This document shows positions 9,594 to 17,817 of a DNA stretch of 64,000 nucleotides, in pieces. A program made the position numbers and the translations under genes. The stretch is from Sphingomonadales bacterium. Its GTDB lineage: Bacteria > Pseudomonadota > Alphaproteobacteria > Sphingomonadales > Sphingomonadaceae. Location of the stretch: assembly GCA_025352685.1 (NCBI GenBank), contig JANXSN010000107.1:1-64000 (forward strand), in the 5' to 3' direction. Under the pieces are notes generated by a model. The model was not told the origin of the DNA. It was given only the letters and a program-made list of their open reading frames with translations, and did not search any database. Numbering within the stretch: the stretch's first letter is position 1; each line of letters starts with the position of its first letter.

Positions 9594-9874
9594 CGACCGA
9601 AGGCTTTGGCTAAAAAATCCCGTTCCACAACCAGTTGCCCGATCTTGGAATGCAGCTTGTCGATCTCCGCCTCGCCGCTCGCCCGCGTCACCTCCGAGGC
9701 GCCAGCAAACGTCGAGGACATCCCGTCGATCGCCTGCCGCTTCCACGCCGCAATCATCGTGTGGTGGATGCCGTGCTTGGCCCCCAGCTCCGCCAGCGTC
9801 AGGTCCCCGCGGATCGCCTCCAGCGCAACCTTGGCCTTGAAATCAGCGCTGTAGCGCTTTCTTGTCGTCTTCAT
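9590..9874 (-). CDS. IS3-family transposase OrfA (HTH DNA-binding part)
   Basis: This 94-residue protein starts MKTTRKRYSADFKAKVALEA, the standard opening of HTH_Tnp_1 OrfA proteins. It has the helix-turn-helix at residues ~15-45 and a leucine-zipper-like C-terminal helix (EIDKLHSKIGQLVVERDFLAKAFG) used for multimer formation. I chose ATG 9874 over the longer frame because the extra 12 residues lie in the IS end. The last codons contain a slippery heptamer, so part of translation should enter orfB to make the active OrfAB transposase. Confidence 0.92.
   Translation of the reverse strand: MKTTRKRYSADFKAKVALEAIRGDLTLAELGAKHGIHHTMIAAWKRQAIDGMSSTFAGASEVTRASGEAEIDKLHSKIGQLVVERDFLAKAFGR
9611..9617 (-). 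promoter_or_regulatory. Programmed -1 frameshift heptamer T TTT TTA in orfA
   Basis: On the minus strand the zero frame reads GAT TTT TTA, which contains U UUU UUA in phase, a canonical slippery heptamer. A -1 slip joins orfA to the open orfB frame (FFSQSLRSMSV). This is the usual way IS3 elements make their transposase. Confidence 0.75.
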
Positions 9875-10193
9875 TCCCGTCCATCCTTCAGATCGGGAAT
9901 AGCTTAACACCCTGTCCAGTTTTCCGGGACCACCTCACACCGGGCAGCGGCTCGCTGGCTCTACGATTATACCGAGCGCAAGGCTGTGGCTGACATTTCC
10001 CGGAAGAACGTGCTGAGCTACAAGGCAAAATTGTTAGAGGCCGGTCAGTCCGCCGCCAATATCAAAAATGAAGCTTAGCCGCGTGCGCACGTTGTTAAAG
10101 TGGGCTTACGATAATGATTATGCGGAAGCTAACTGAGCTGCTGCCGGTTTCGCGGACACCAAGTTAGGGTGTTTTTGGAACCGGAGGATGTAA

Positions 10194-10295
10194 ATGCAAC
10201 GACGCAAGTTCAGTCGAAAGTTTAAGCCTGAGGCGGTGAAGTTGGTCCGCGATCGGGGCGTGGCGGTGGCGCAGGCCGCTCGTGTCGTGGACCTG
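10194..10295 (+). pseudogene. Truncated IS3-family OrfA fragment (second element)
   Basis: The first 34 residues (MQRRKFSRKFKPEAVKLVRD...VVDL) match the N-terminus of another IS3-type OrfA, different from the one at 9590. A GGAGGA site lies just before it and an IS-end-like stretch at about 10143-10190. After residue 34 homology stops. The frame continues to 10466 with an unrelated hydrophobic sequence (KRLTLSVVLMLFLGVLMLLALRA over several lines of codons), which looks like the tail of some membrane protein. I read this as a deletion junction between an IS and an unknown gene. Confidence 0.7.
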
Positions 10296-10480
10296 TTGAT
10301 CGCGCCCAAGCGCCTGACATTGAGCGTAGTGTTGATGCTGTTCCTTGGCGTGCTGATGCTGCTTGCTCTGCGCGCCGCGTTGACTGGCCTGGAACTGGGT
10401 CGGGATGCCATCGACGGCATCGCTACCGCTAAATATGACTCCGCGTGCCACCGTCGATTGGTTTGAGTTGGTTTTGTGCG

Positions 10481-10984
10481 CTACTTTTGCGTGTCGAGGT
10501 AGGCGATTACGTTAGCGCGCTGTTGTGGATCTTTGACACCTGTATAGGTCATCTTGGTTCCGGGAATAACGCGCTGAGGTGATTCAAGATACTGGAACAT
10601 TTTCTCATCGCTCCAAACGATTCCGCTTTTCTTGTTGGCAGTCGAATAGCTGAAGCCAGCAACTTCCCCCGAATGACGGCCTCGGATCGCGTGCAGCGAC
10701 GGACCGACCATATTCTTACCCGCTTCTAACAAGTGGCAGTTCTTGCACGCCAAGAAAACCCCTTCACCGGCTGTGGGATCGCCCGTAAAGCTCGCGAACT
10801 TGCTGCCGTCGAGTGTGTCGGTGTTATCGGCTGCCGGGGCTGTCGCTGCAGCACTGCCTGTGGCCGCCGGGGTCGCCGCCGCAGGCGCCGTTTCATCGTC
10901 TGATGCCTTTTTCGAACAAGCTGGCAGGGCCAGCAACGCTACAACTGCCAGCGTGACGCCGAGGCGCCCTTTCACACTCGCCAT
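10481..10984 (-). CDS. Lipoprotein class I cytochrome c
   Basis: This exported electron carrier has a signal peptide with lipobox LPAC (Cys23), an Ala/Thr/Pro-rich linker (residues ~27-58) and a class I cytochrome c domain. The haem site CKNCH is at residues 80-84, with a later PGTKM supplying the likely methionine ligand. The whole protein is 167 residues from ATG 10984, chosen because GGAG stands about seven bases before it; an in-frame ATG four codons upstream is possible. It should sit lipid-anchored facing the periplasm and pass electrons between respiratory complexes. It stands alone, bordering the IS scar on one side and divergent from DUF3422. Confidence 0.9.
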   Translation of the reverse strand: MASVKGRLGVTLAVVALLALPACSKKASDDETAPAAATPAATGSAAATAPAADNTDTLDGSKFASFTGDPTAGEGVFLACKNCHLLEAGKNMVGPSLHAIRGRHSGEVAGFSYSTANKKSGIVWSDEKMFQYLESPQRVIPGTKMTYTGVKDPQQRANVIAYLDTQK

Positions 10985-11118
10985 GTGCTTCTCCATCCAG
11001 AGGTTTTGCTGACTTTATAATCAGGCTGCGGAAATTGCATGAAAGCTTTCCGCACGCAATCAGAATGCTTGTGTGCCCAACGAGTTGCGCTACCCTTTAA
11101 AAGGCTGGGAGGACAAAG

Positions 11119-12420
11119 GTGGAAAAAGTGGCTTCGGCGCACCCGATTGCGAGGGGACTTCGTTTTACATGGCACGCCGAGCGTGACCGTCTTTTGGCGG
11201 AAGCTCATGCACGCCCGTCTACGCCGCTCGAGGCGCCTGTTGTGGCCATCCGGCTTGCGAATGTATCGGGCCAGGAAGCAGCTGACGCCGACCGTTCCCA
11301 CATGGCGGTGTTGTGCGCGCGCTTTGGCGAGCGGATGCCCGATCGGCGTGCACGCTGGTGGGCGCTTGAAGGGCCTGGCTGGTCGCTGCGCTGGGAGCGC
11401 CATACCGAGTTTTCCAGCTGGACTTTGTTCTGCCCGCCACCAACTGCCACCGATCCGCGTAGTCCGTTCGAGCGGCTGCCAGTGGACTGGTTAAGTTCTT
11501 TCCCGAGCGATGTCTTGGTTGCCACGATGCTGGAGCTGCGGCGGGACGATACCGGCGATTTGAGCCCGCCGATGGCGTCGGACGGCGTCCAGATTGGTGC
11601 GCAGGTGCTGGAGGGAGCAGCGCGGATATTCACGGACTTCCGCGCAGACGACAGTGGCATGACGCGGTTCCGGCTTTTGTTGCACTCGCGCGATGCCGCG
11701 TTAGCCGGTCGACTGGCGCTGATGCTGCTCGAAATTGAAACGTATCGGATGATGGCACTGCTTGCGTTTCCGCTGGCGGGCGAAGCGACTGTGCAGTTGC
11801 GGTCCATCGAGGCGGAAGCCGGTAATCTGGCTTCCAAGCTAGCTGCTGAAGAAGGCGTCGAGGCAGACCGGGCCCTCCTGTCGCGCCTCATTACCTTGTC
11901 GGGCGAAGCAGAAGGATTGAGCGCTCGAACGACGTTTCGATTTGCCGCGGCGAATGCCTATCACGATCTGGTGCGCGACCGCGTCGCAAGCCTGCGCGAG
12001 GTCAAGATCTCAGGGGTCCAGACGATCGAGGAGTTCATGGACCGTCGCCTCGCTCCGGCGATGCGCACGTGCAATTCAGTGGCCGATCGGGAGCGCGAAG
12101 TGATCGCCCGAATCGCTCGGGCGGGTGCTATGCTCGATACAAGGATAAAAGTTGCCGACGAAGAAACGAGCGCCGCGTTGTTGAGCTCCATGAACCAGCG
12201 CGCTGATGCGTCACTCCGGTTGCAGCGCACCGTGGAAGGGCTGTCGGTCGCTGCCATCAGCTATTATTCGCTTATGCTGCTGTCGTATCCGATGAAGGCG
12301 GTGGAACATGTTGACGCCGGGTTCGACGCAACGATGGCCCTCGGCATTGGGGCACCGGTAATCGCCATTTTCGTTTGGCTGACGCTCCGGGCAATTCGCC
12401 GTCGGATCGAAGGGCATTAA
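11119..12420 (+). CDS. DUF3422 family membrane protein
   Basis: This 433-residue protein follows the DUF3422 pattern. The N-terminal block contains LLAEAHARP, then WERHTEFSSWTLF and FTDFRADDSGMTRF. A long helical region follows (residues ~235-370), and two C-terminal membrane helices lie near 375-393 and 405-425. Its biochemical role is unknown. The GTG at 11119 has GGGAGGA 5 bases upstream, which fixes the start. It is single-gene on the plus strand, divergent from the cytochrome c gene. Confidence 0.88.
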   Translation: MEKVASAHPIARGLRFTWHAERDRLLAEAHARPSTPLEAPVVAIRLANVSGQEAADADRSHMAVLCARFGERMPDRRARWWALEGPGWSLRWERHTEFSSWTLFCPPPTATDPRSPFERLPVDWLSSFPSDVLVATMLELRRDDTGDLSPPMASDGVQIGAQVLEGAARIFTDFRADDSGMTRFRLLLHSRDAALAGRLALMLLEIETYRMMALLAFPLAGEATVQLRSIEAEAGNLASKLAAEEGVEADRALLSRLITLSGEAEGLSARTTFRFAAANAYHDLVRDRVASLREVKISGVQTIEEFMDRRLAPAMRTCNSVADREREVIARIARAGAMLDTRIKVADEETSAALLSSMNQRADASLRLQRTVEGLSVAAISYYSLMLLSYPMKAVEHVDAGFDATMALGIGAPVIAIFVWLTLRAIRRRIEGH

Positions 12421-12502
12421 GCGGCGTCCCGTTTCAAGACATTCGATTTTTAACCACGAAATGTGCTGGTCACGATGGTCAATGCGGCGTTTACGTTTCG
12501 CA

Positions 12503-12676
12503 ATGAAAAAACGTCGTCTTGTTCTGACCAACGAGTCAGCCCGCCATCCTTTTCGCCAGATGTTGCCGCCCCCGGCCGCGATGATTTCGCGCGGCGGTGA
12601 GCCGCTGTCAGACGGGGCCTTGTTCTTGATGACATTCGTGTCGGCGTTTCTCGCCTTTTCAACATTCCTCGCGTGA
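12503..12676 (+). CDS. Possible small protein with C-terminal membrane helix
   Basis: An open frame of 57 codons gives a basic N-terminus (MKKRRLVLTNESARH) and a hydrophobic C-terminal stretch (LFLMTFVSAFLAFSTFLA). This resembles the small single-helix proteins often seen in sphingomonads. No ribosome site is visible before the ATG, and the opposite strand is open as well, so the call is tentative. It lies in the 340-base gap between DUF3422 and the ECF sigma gene. Confidence 0.35.
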   Translation: MKKRRLVLTNESARHPFRQMLPPPAAMISRGGEPLSDGALFLMTFVSAFLAFSTFLA

Positions 12677-12759
12677 AGCGAAGGGATTTGCTTACCCGCG
12701 CGTAGTATCGCCAACAGGATTGGCATTTCGATCGGGCCGGCGGGCCAGATAGCGGGGAC

Positions 12760-13341
12760 GTGGCGCAGTCGAGAATGGCAGTCCGAGGCGATGACGCCGA
12801 CAGTGATGACGCACTGATGGTGCGCGTGTGTGCGCGCGATCCAGTGGCGTTCCGGATACTCGTCGATCGGCACGTCCGGATGCTGCATCGGATCGCTTAT
12901 CGCATGATTGCTGATCCGACGGAGGCGGAGGATATCTCGCAGGAAGCAATGTTACGGCTGTGGCGCGATGCCGCGCGGTGGCAGGGGGGAAACGCCGGTA
13001 CCGGCGCATGGCTTAACCGCGTGGTAGTCAACCTGTGCCTCGACAGGCTGCGTCGTCGACGCTTTGCCAGCGACGAAGCAGTGCCCCAACGCGCCGACGA
13101 GACGCCCTTGGCGCCGGAGGAACTGGACGCCGCGCGGATGCGGTCGGCAACGGTTGCTGCGATAGGGGCGCTGCCCGACCGGCAGCGTGCGGCCATCGTA
13201 CTGACCTATTACGAAGAGGTTTCGAACCAGGTGGCGGCAGAAACGTTGGACATGAACCTCAAGGCGTTCGAGTCGCTGCTGTTGCGTGCGCGATCTGCAT
13301 TGCGGGCAGCGTTGACCCCGATGAAGGATGCGGCGCAATGA
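12760..13341 (+). CDS. ECF-type RNA polymerase sigma factor
   Basis: The 193-residue protein has region 2 (residues ~20-80; AFRILVDRHVRMLHRIAYRM, then AEDISQEAMLRLWRD) and region 4 with its helix-turn-helix (residues ~128-185; LPDRQRAAIVLTYYEEVSN...AFESLLLRARSAL). The short linker of a group 4 sigma joins them. It would direct RNA polymerase to a small stress or surface regulon. The start is GTG 12760 or ATG 12775; neither has an ideal ribosome site. Its stop overlaps the start of the next gene (ATGA), a membrane protein likely to be its anti-sigma partner. Confidence 0.9.
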   Translation: MAQSRMAVRGDDADSDDALMVRVCARDPVAFRILVDRHVRMLHRIAYRMIADPTEAEDISQEAMLRLWRDAARWQGGNAGTGAWLNRVVVNLCLDRLRRRRFASDEAVPQRADETPLAPEELDAARMRSATVAAIGALPDRQRAAIVLTYYEEVSNQVAAETLDMNLKAFESLLLRARSALRAALTPMKDAAQ

Positions 13342-14321
13342 CTGACGCCGTAAATTTCACGCTCGCCAAGGAGCTTGACCGGTTCGAGGTACCGCCGCTG
13401 TCAACCGGGCTGGCGGACCGGATCGTGGCCGCAACTATGACGTCGATCAGCGCGCCGTCGGGAGCGCCTCGGCGTGATCGACGCGGCATGTGGCGGCGTG
13501 GGCGGCAGGTTTTGCTCGGCACACTGGCGGTGGGCCTGCTTAGTGCAGGTGCCGTTGCGTCGGGCTTCCTCGGACGTGTCGGCATCGAAGTTCCCGTTCT
13601 TACCGCAATGCTGGCACCAAAGCCGAAGCCAGTTACCAAGCGCCTTCACGTCGCGCCCAAGCCGCCGGAGACGCGCACCGCCACCGTCGTGTTACCAGCA
13701 CTGATCGCGGAACCGACGCCTGTTGGCGCCGATCGTCCGTTGCCCCCGGCCGAACGCCTGGCGATGCGCAAGGAACGACGTGAACGACGTTTGGAATTCG
13801 CTGCCAAGCACCCTGTCGCAGCGACAATGATCGGCGCGCGCGTCCATGTGCGACTACAACGGCGCGCCTTGTTGCGTCACAAGGCCCTGATGACGCCTGG
13901 TATTGATAACGCGCTTGCGGGTCTGCCCTCGACGGTTTTTGCCGATCGCGCGGCATTGGCGCGCGCGGCGCGCCACGACCGTGCCGTCTCCGAGAGGATG
14001 ATTGACCGACGCATCCTTGCCCGCCAGGCGCAGGGATCAAAAAAGCAGATTGCCGCAGACGCAAGCGGACCGTCAACTCTGTCGACCCCGTCAACGGTGT
14101 TCCGTGCCCCCCCCCGCCGAGGCGAAGTCGATCCGATTGCGCTTGCGCACGAAGACGGGTTCTCGCAACGAATGCTGCAGGCGACTCCCGAGCAGCGCGC
14201 TGCTCGTCGGGCGCACTTCCAGCAAATGTCGTCTGGACAACGCGCCGAGTTTCGCGACCGCATGCAGGAACGCAGGGCGATGCGCTTCGGCCGCAACCGG
14301 CATAATCCGCGCCGAAAATAG
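13338..14321 (+). CDS. Putative anti-sigma factor / membrane regulator
   Basis: This 327-residue protein has a short cytoplasmic N-terminus (ELDRFEVPPLSTGLADRIVA), one membrane helix at about residues 57-78, and a long Arg/Ala-rich periplasmic part with repeated RRA...R motifs. The C-terminus (MLQATPEQRAARRAHFQQMSSGQRAEF) resembles the periplasmic metal-sensor/DUF3106 type of basic helical tails. It is translationally coupled to the ECF sigma gene, the normal place for an anti-sigma factor. No zinc-binding HxxxCxxC motif is present. A run of nine C occurs at 14107-14115 and could slip. Function is inferred from position. Confidence 0.65.
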   Translation: MTDAVNFTLAKELDRFEVPPLSTGLADRIVAATMTSISAPSGAPRRDRRGMWRRGRQVLLGTLAVGLLSAGAVASGFLGRVGIEVPVLTAMLAPKPKPVTKRLHVAPKPPETRTATVVLPALIAEPTPVGADRPLPPAERLAMRKERRERRLEFAAKHPVAATMIGARVHVRLQRRALLRHKALMTPGIDNALAGLPSTVFADRAALARAARHDRAVSERMIDRRILARQAQGSKKQIAADASGPSTLSTPSTVFRAPPRRGEVDPIALAHEDGFSQRMLQATPEQRAARRAHFQQMSSGQRAEFRDRMQERRAMRFGRNRHNPRRK

Positions 14322-14843
14322 GATGCCGAAGGATTGGCGCGCGTGCCGCGTTGAACAGCCGGGCAATCAGTCGGTACTCTGGTATCGAGAGCTCCAACGG
14401 TTGGGAATTATTCGGGAACAGCACGATGAGAATCAGGCATCACGGCGCGGTCGAGAAGTTTTCATTTTCTGGCGCGGCCTTTGCCTGTTGCGCAAGGTGC
14501 CCGATAGGCCTTGCCGTCCTTGGTGATGGGTCGACCCATGCAGGAAATCGATGAATTGCGGGCAGGCAGACGGGCGATAGCGCGTCGTGATCCTCGTCTA
14601 CCGTCCCGGAGCGAGGAAAGACGGACACGTCTGGGTGAAGGGCAACCCTCTGATCAGGGCTTGATCATTCAGTTGGATTCCCGGCATGCTCCGTTCTCAG
14701 GCGCGCATGGTCGGGTTGATCCGATGGTCGCATAACCAAGCCCAAAATTTCATGTTTAAAAGTTCGGCCGCGGCCGGCGACATTCGACCATCGCCGGGGC
14801 AGTCGGTCGGCGCAATGCACCCTGCACCCGGTCGACCGCCGAG
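14322..14843. other. Gene-free stretch
   Basis: About 520 bases between the anti-sigma-like gene and the 3' end of the LplT-like transporter. Frames here are short, lack homology I can recognise and have no ribosome sites. I see no RNA fold or repeat. Confidence 0.5.
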
Positions 14844-16136
14844 TTATCCGCATTGAGACCGGTCGTTGTCGGGGCAAGCCATATGGAGCTTCCAGGCGAG
14901 CCACGCCGACACCAGACACATTGCCGCCGTCATGATAAATTGATCGGTCGCTGACACCCCGACAGCGCTCAATCCAACGGCGAGCACCGATCCGACAACC
15001 ATGCATCCGGCATTGACCAGATTGTTGGCGCCGACCGTCCGGGCTGTGTCGCTCTTTGCAACCGTCGTCGTCAGGAAGGCATAGAGAGGCACCACGAACA
15101 TCCCGCCGGTGATCGCGATTGCAAGCAGACAGCCGAGCAGAATCGGTGCCATCGGATGATGCGCAAACTCAGTCAGATTATAGAGCGTTCCCTTGGGGCC
15201 TTGCACCCAAAACTTCGCGATGAAATGGAAGCCAAGGATGAAAACCCCCATGAAGATTACGGATGCTGGTGCAAAGCGCGCAGACACTTGGCCCTTCAAC
15301 AATCGGTTGATCCAGACCGATCCTATGGCAATGCCGATCGAAAAAACAGCGAGGAAGAGGCTGGCGACGCTTTTGTCGGCTTGAAGCACGTTCTTCACCA
15401 GCGGCGGAAACTGCACGAACAACACGGCGCCAATGGTCCAAAAAAAACTGATCGACACAATGGCGAGGAACAGGTGGCGGATGTGCATGGTTGCACTCAC
15501 CAGCCGATACGACGCGCGAAAAATATTCCAATCGATTGTGTGATTATCACCAACAGGCGGGGCAGGGGGCACTTCGCGGCCTGCAAACCAGCCCATAATG
15601 GCCATCACGATCACGGCGGCTGCGGCGACCCTGTGACTGATGAACCCGGCAAGGATCGTGCCTGCAAGGATGGCGATATAAGTCCCGGCTTCGACCAATC
15701 CCGTGCCGCCGAGCACTTCGTCTGAACCAAGGTGTTGTGGCAGGATTGCATATTTGATCGGGCCGAAAAATGTCGAATGTACGCCCATCGCAAACAGCGC
15801 GATCATCATCAGTGCGATATTTCCGAGAAGGAGACCCGCACCGCCGACAATCATGATGGCAATTTCGACGGTCTTCACGATCCGCACCATCCGAGCCTTG
15901 TCATATGCATCGGCGAGTTGGCCCGCGACGGCCGACAGCAGAAAAAACGGTACGATAAACACCGCAGAGGCGATCGCGCTGAACAGCTCTTCCTTCTTGG
16001 GATCATTATAGATGTTGTAAATTACAAACAGGATCATTGCGGTCTTGAACAGGTTATCGTTCATCGCGCCGAGAAATTGAGTGACGAACAACGGCAGGAA
16101 ACGACGCCGGCTCATCAGCGCGAGTGACATCTGCAT
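14844..16136 (-). CDS. MFS transporter related to lysophospholipid transporter LplT
   Basis: The 430-residue protein has about twelve membrane helices. It begins with the LPLFVTQFLGAMNDNLFKTA signature shared by LplT and the transporter part of Aas-type fusion proteins, which flip lysophospholipids across the inner membrane. FGPIKYAILPQHL and the mid-protein loop fit the same group. No acyltransferase domain is fused or adjacent; pgsA, another phospholipid gene, lies divergently 82 bases away. ATGs at residues 1, 3 and 8 all could start the protein. Substrate is inferred from family only. Confidence 0.82.
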   Translation of the reverse strand: MQMSLALMSRRRFLPLFVTQFLGAMNDNLFKTAMILFVIYNIYNDPKKEELFSAIASAVFIVPFFLLSAVAGQLADAYDKARMVRIVKTVEIAIMIVGGAGLLLGNIALMMIALFAMGVHSTFFGPIKYAILPQHLGSDEVLGGTGLVEAGTYIAILAGTILAGFISHRVAAAAVIVMAIMGWFAGREVPPAPPVGDNHTIDWNIFRASYRLVSATMHIRHLFLAIVSISFFWTIGAVLFVQFPPLVKNVLQADKSVASLFLAVFSIGIAIGSVWINRLLKGQVSARFAPASVIFMGVFILGFHFIAKFWVQGPKGTLYNLTEFAHHPMAPILLGCLLAIAITGGMFVVPLYAFLTTTVAKSDTARTVGANNLVNAGCMVVGSVLAVGLSAVGVSATDQFIMTAAMCLVSAWLAWKLHMACPDNDRSQCG

Positions 16137-16218
16137 GGGGGTACGGCGATCCTCTGACGACTTGGCCGCGCCTTAGCGGGCTTTGCGCGCACGTCCAATG
16201 CCGTCTAGAGGTATCACT

Positions 16219-16782
16219 GTGCTGAGCCTGCCTAACATATTGACGCTATCGCGCATCGTGACCGTCCCCCTGCTGGTGGCGTTCCTGTGGTACCCTGGCT
16301 GGGTACTTGGCTATGCCCTGGGCTTTGCGCTGTACTGCCTGATGGGCGTGACCGACTATTTCGATGGCTATCTGGCGCGTGCGCAGGGGACGGTGTCCAA
16401 GCTCGGACAGTTCCTCGATCCCATTGCCGACAAGATCATGATCGCGGCGGTTATCTTGATGTTGGTCGGCACTCGGCACGAGGCAGCATCGATTACCGGC
16501 ATTCATCTTATCCCGGCGCTCGTGATCTTGTTGCGGGAAATTGCGGTTTCGGGGCTGCGTGAGTTCATGGCCGGATTACAAGTATCCGTGCCCGTATCGC
16601 AGCTCGCCAAGTGGAAAACCACGTTGCAGATTGTCGCGTTGGGCGCGCTCATCCTTGCTGGCGCGTTGCCTCAGCTGCACTGGATCAAGCAGGTTGGCAT
16701 TGTCTCTTTATGGGCTGCCGCGGCGCTGACACTCCTGACCGGCTGGGACTATCTACGCGTTGGCCTGAAGCATATGGACTGA
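16219..16782 (+). CDS. pgsA: CDP-diacylglycerol--glycerol-3-phosphate 3-phosphatidyltransferase
   Basis: PgsA makes phosphatidylglycerophosphate, the precursor of phosphatidylglycerol and cardiolipin, in the inner membrane. The 187 residues include the CDP-alcohol phosphotransferase motif (DYFDGYLARAQG, then GQFLDPIADK; the D-G-AR-G-D-D pattern) at about residues 52-77, and four to five helices. The start is GTG 16219, preceded by AGAGGT at a spacing of six; a longer frame exists but lacks a site. moaD follows after 4 bases, so the three genes pgsA-moaD-moaE form one transcript, as in many sphingomonads. Confidence 0.93.
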   Translation: MLSLPNILTLSRIVTVPLLVAFLWYPGWVLGYALGFALYCLMGVTDYFDGYLARAQGTVSKLGQFLDPIADKIMIAAVILMLVGTRHEAASITGIHLIPALVILLREIAVSGLREFMAGLQVSVPVSQLAKWKTTLQIVALGALILAGALPQLHWIKQVGIVSLWAAAALTLLTGWDYLRVGLKHMD

Positions 16783-16786
16783 GTCT

Positions 16787-17029
16787 GTGGTCACGTTGCT
16801 GTACTTTGCCAAGGTTCGCGAGGCAGTCGGGATGGGCGAAGAGCGCATCGAGCTCCCCGACGGGCTGTCAACCATTGCCGATCTCGCTGACTGGCTCACG
16901 GTGCGCTACCCGATCTTCGGCGACCGGGAGCGGCTGCGCGTCGCTGTGGATCAGGTTATGGCAAAATTCGACACAAGGATCGGTGCAGCCAAGGAGATCG
17001 CGTTTTTTCCGCCGGTGACCGGTGGATGA
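16787..17029 (+). CDS. moaD: Molybdopterin synthase sulfur carrier subunit
   Basis: MoaD is a ubiquitin-like sulfur carrier. Its C-terminal thiocarboxylate donates sulfur to precursor Z in molybdenum cofactor synthesis. The 80-residue protein has the beta-grasp pattern and ends in the required Gly-Gly (FFPPVTGG). The GTG at 16787 starts it. The stop overlaps the ATG of moaE (ATGA), so the two subunits are made together. Confidence 0.94.
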   Translation: MVTLLYFAKVREAVGMGEERIELPDGLSTIADLADWLTVRYPIFGDRERLRVAVDQVMAKFDTRIGAAKEIAFFPPVTGG

Positions 17030-17466
17030 TCACAATCCGTATCTCGCGAGAACCGTTTGAAGTGGACGCCGCGTTGGCGGCGCTCAGCCGTGAGGGAATC
17101 GGCGCGGTTGCAAGTTTCGTTGGCATCGTGCGCGGTAACGGCGGGTTGGTCGCGCTGACCCTCGAACATTATCCGTCGATGACGGAGGCGGCACTTCACG
17201 ATCTTGCCAAGGAGGCGGTCGCGCGCTGGTCGCTCGGCGGCGTTACCATCTATCACCGCGTCGGGCGACTGGTACCTGGCAATCCTATCGTTTTTGTCGC
17301 GTGCGCGAGCGCGCACCGCAGGGCTGCGCTCGAAGCATGTACCTTCGTCATCGACCGGCTAAAAACCGGAGCACCGTTTTGGAAGCAGGAGAGTTTCACC
17401 GACGGACGCGACGTGTGGGTCGAGGCCCATGAAAGCGATGACGCGGCGGCCGCGCGTTGGGGTTAG
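17026..17466 (+). CDS. moaE: Molybdopterin synthase catalytic subunit
   Basis: MoaE forms a heterotetramer with MoaD and converts precursor Z to molybdopterin. The 146-residue sequence has the family marks: AVASFVGIVRG near residue 27, LEHYPSMTE, IYHRVGRL, and the catalytic lysine region KTGAPFWKQE near residue 115. It is coupled to moaD by a four-base overlap. Other moa genes are not in the window. Confidence 0.95.
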   Translation: MITIRISREPFEVDAALAALSREGIGAVASFVGIVRGNGGLVALTLEHYPSMTEAALHDLAKEAVARWSLGGVTIYHRVGRLVPGNPIVFVACASAHRRAALEACTFVIDRLKTGAPFWKQESFTDGRDVWVEAHESDDAAAARWG

Positions 17467-17817
17467 CAAATGCTACTGCGGATGCGTGTGCTGGTTGCTG
17501 CCAATATGATCGTCACCAGACAACCGAGCAAGAGAGTGGCCTGTGGCCGATGCGAAGCACGGGAAGCGGCAGAGCCGCTTGGCAAGGTGTGAAAATTTGG
17601 TTTCGCGTCGTAACGGCGGTCGCACGAAGTGTGGTGACCCGAGAAGTTGGGCCGTGAATGCCAGCAAGCGCTCAGCTGCGTTGGCGTCACCGAAAAGCAG
17701 GAGGCCTTCTTGCACAGGTTAGTGTCGGGCGGCGAAAGCCTAGCGATTTGCTTAGGTTTGAAACCCGACCGAAGCGGTCCTAACTTCCGGGATCTTGTGA
17801 AGGCCGGGGGTGCACAT
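17467..17817. other. Gene-free leader stretch before the serine acetyltransferase
   Basis: This 351-base region has open but unconvincing frames on both strands and no homology I recognise. The last ~100 bases must hold the promoter of the downstream gene. A short inverted repeat (TTAGGTTTG...CGGTCCTAAC) is visible near 17752-17783, but it does not match a known riboswitch consensus. Confidence 0.4.

Larger units (their letters stand above)
8642..9937 (-). mobile_element. Complete IS3-family insertion sequence (1296 bp)
   Basis: The element is bounded by imperfect inverted repeats starting TGAGGTGGTCCCG at both ends, with a shared TGGACAG further in, and begins TG and ends CA as IS3 members do. 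A 3-bp direct repeat CAC flanks it (8639-8641 and 9938-9940). It carries overlapping orfA and orfB on the minus strand. Removing the element and one CAC restores the reading frame of the integrase around it, which proves the boundaries. Both transposase frames look intact, so it may still move. Confidence 0.92.
8015..10136 (+). pseudogene. Tyrosine-type phage/island integrase, broken by a stop, an IS and a frameshift
   Basis: The N-terminus (RGSTYYFRRVIPENLRPWF) is that of phage-type tyrosine recombinases with the TYYFRR...IP motif. An in-frame TAG at 8108-8110 breaks the expected SL-TKD segment. The frame then continues to 8641, where an IS3 element is inserted. After the element, at 9938, the same frame resumes with RAAARWLYDYTERKAV...ISRKNVLSYK, the core-binding domain. 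A frame change near 10070 leads into LSRVRTLLKWAYDNDYAEAN, which ends at a TGA (10134-10136) before any catalytic residues. The C-terminal catalytic domain is missing. It lies just after tRNA-Ala, as expected for an island integrase. Confidence 0.85.

Noticed and set aside
10164-10451. Minus-strand His/Gln-rich frame opposite the IS fragment
   Set aside because: It is the complement of the hydrophobic tail and the OrfA fragment; composition is typical of a shadow frame.
17740-17817. Possible SAM-II or other riboswitch before the serine acetyltransferase
   Set aside because: The GATTTG-like string is present but the rest of the SAM-II pairing and the conserved 3' strand are not.
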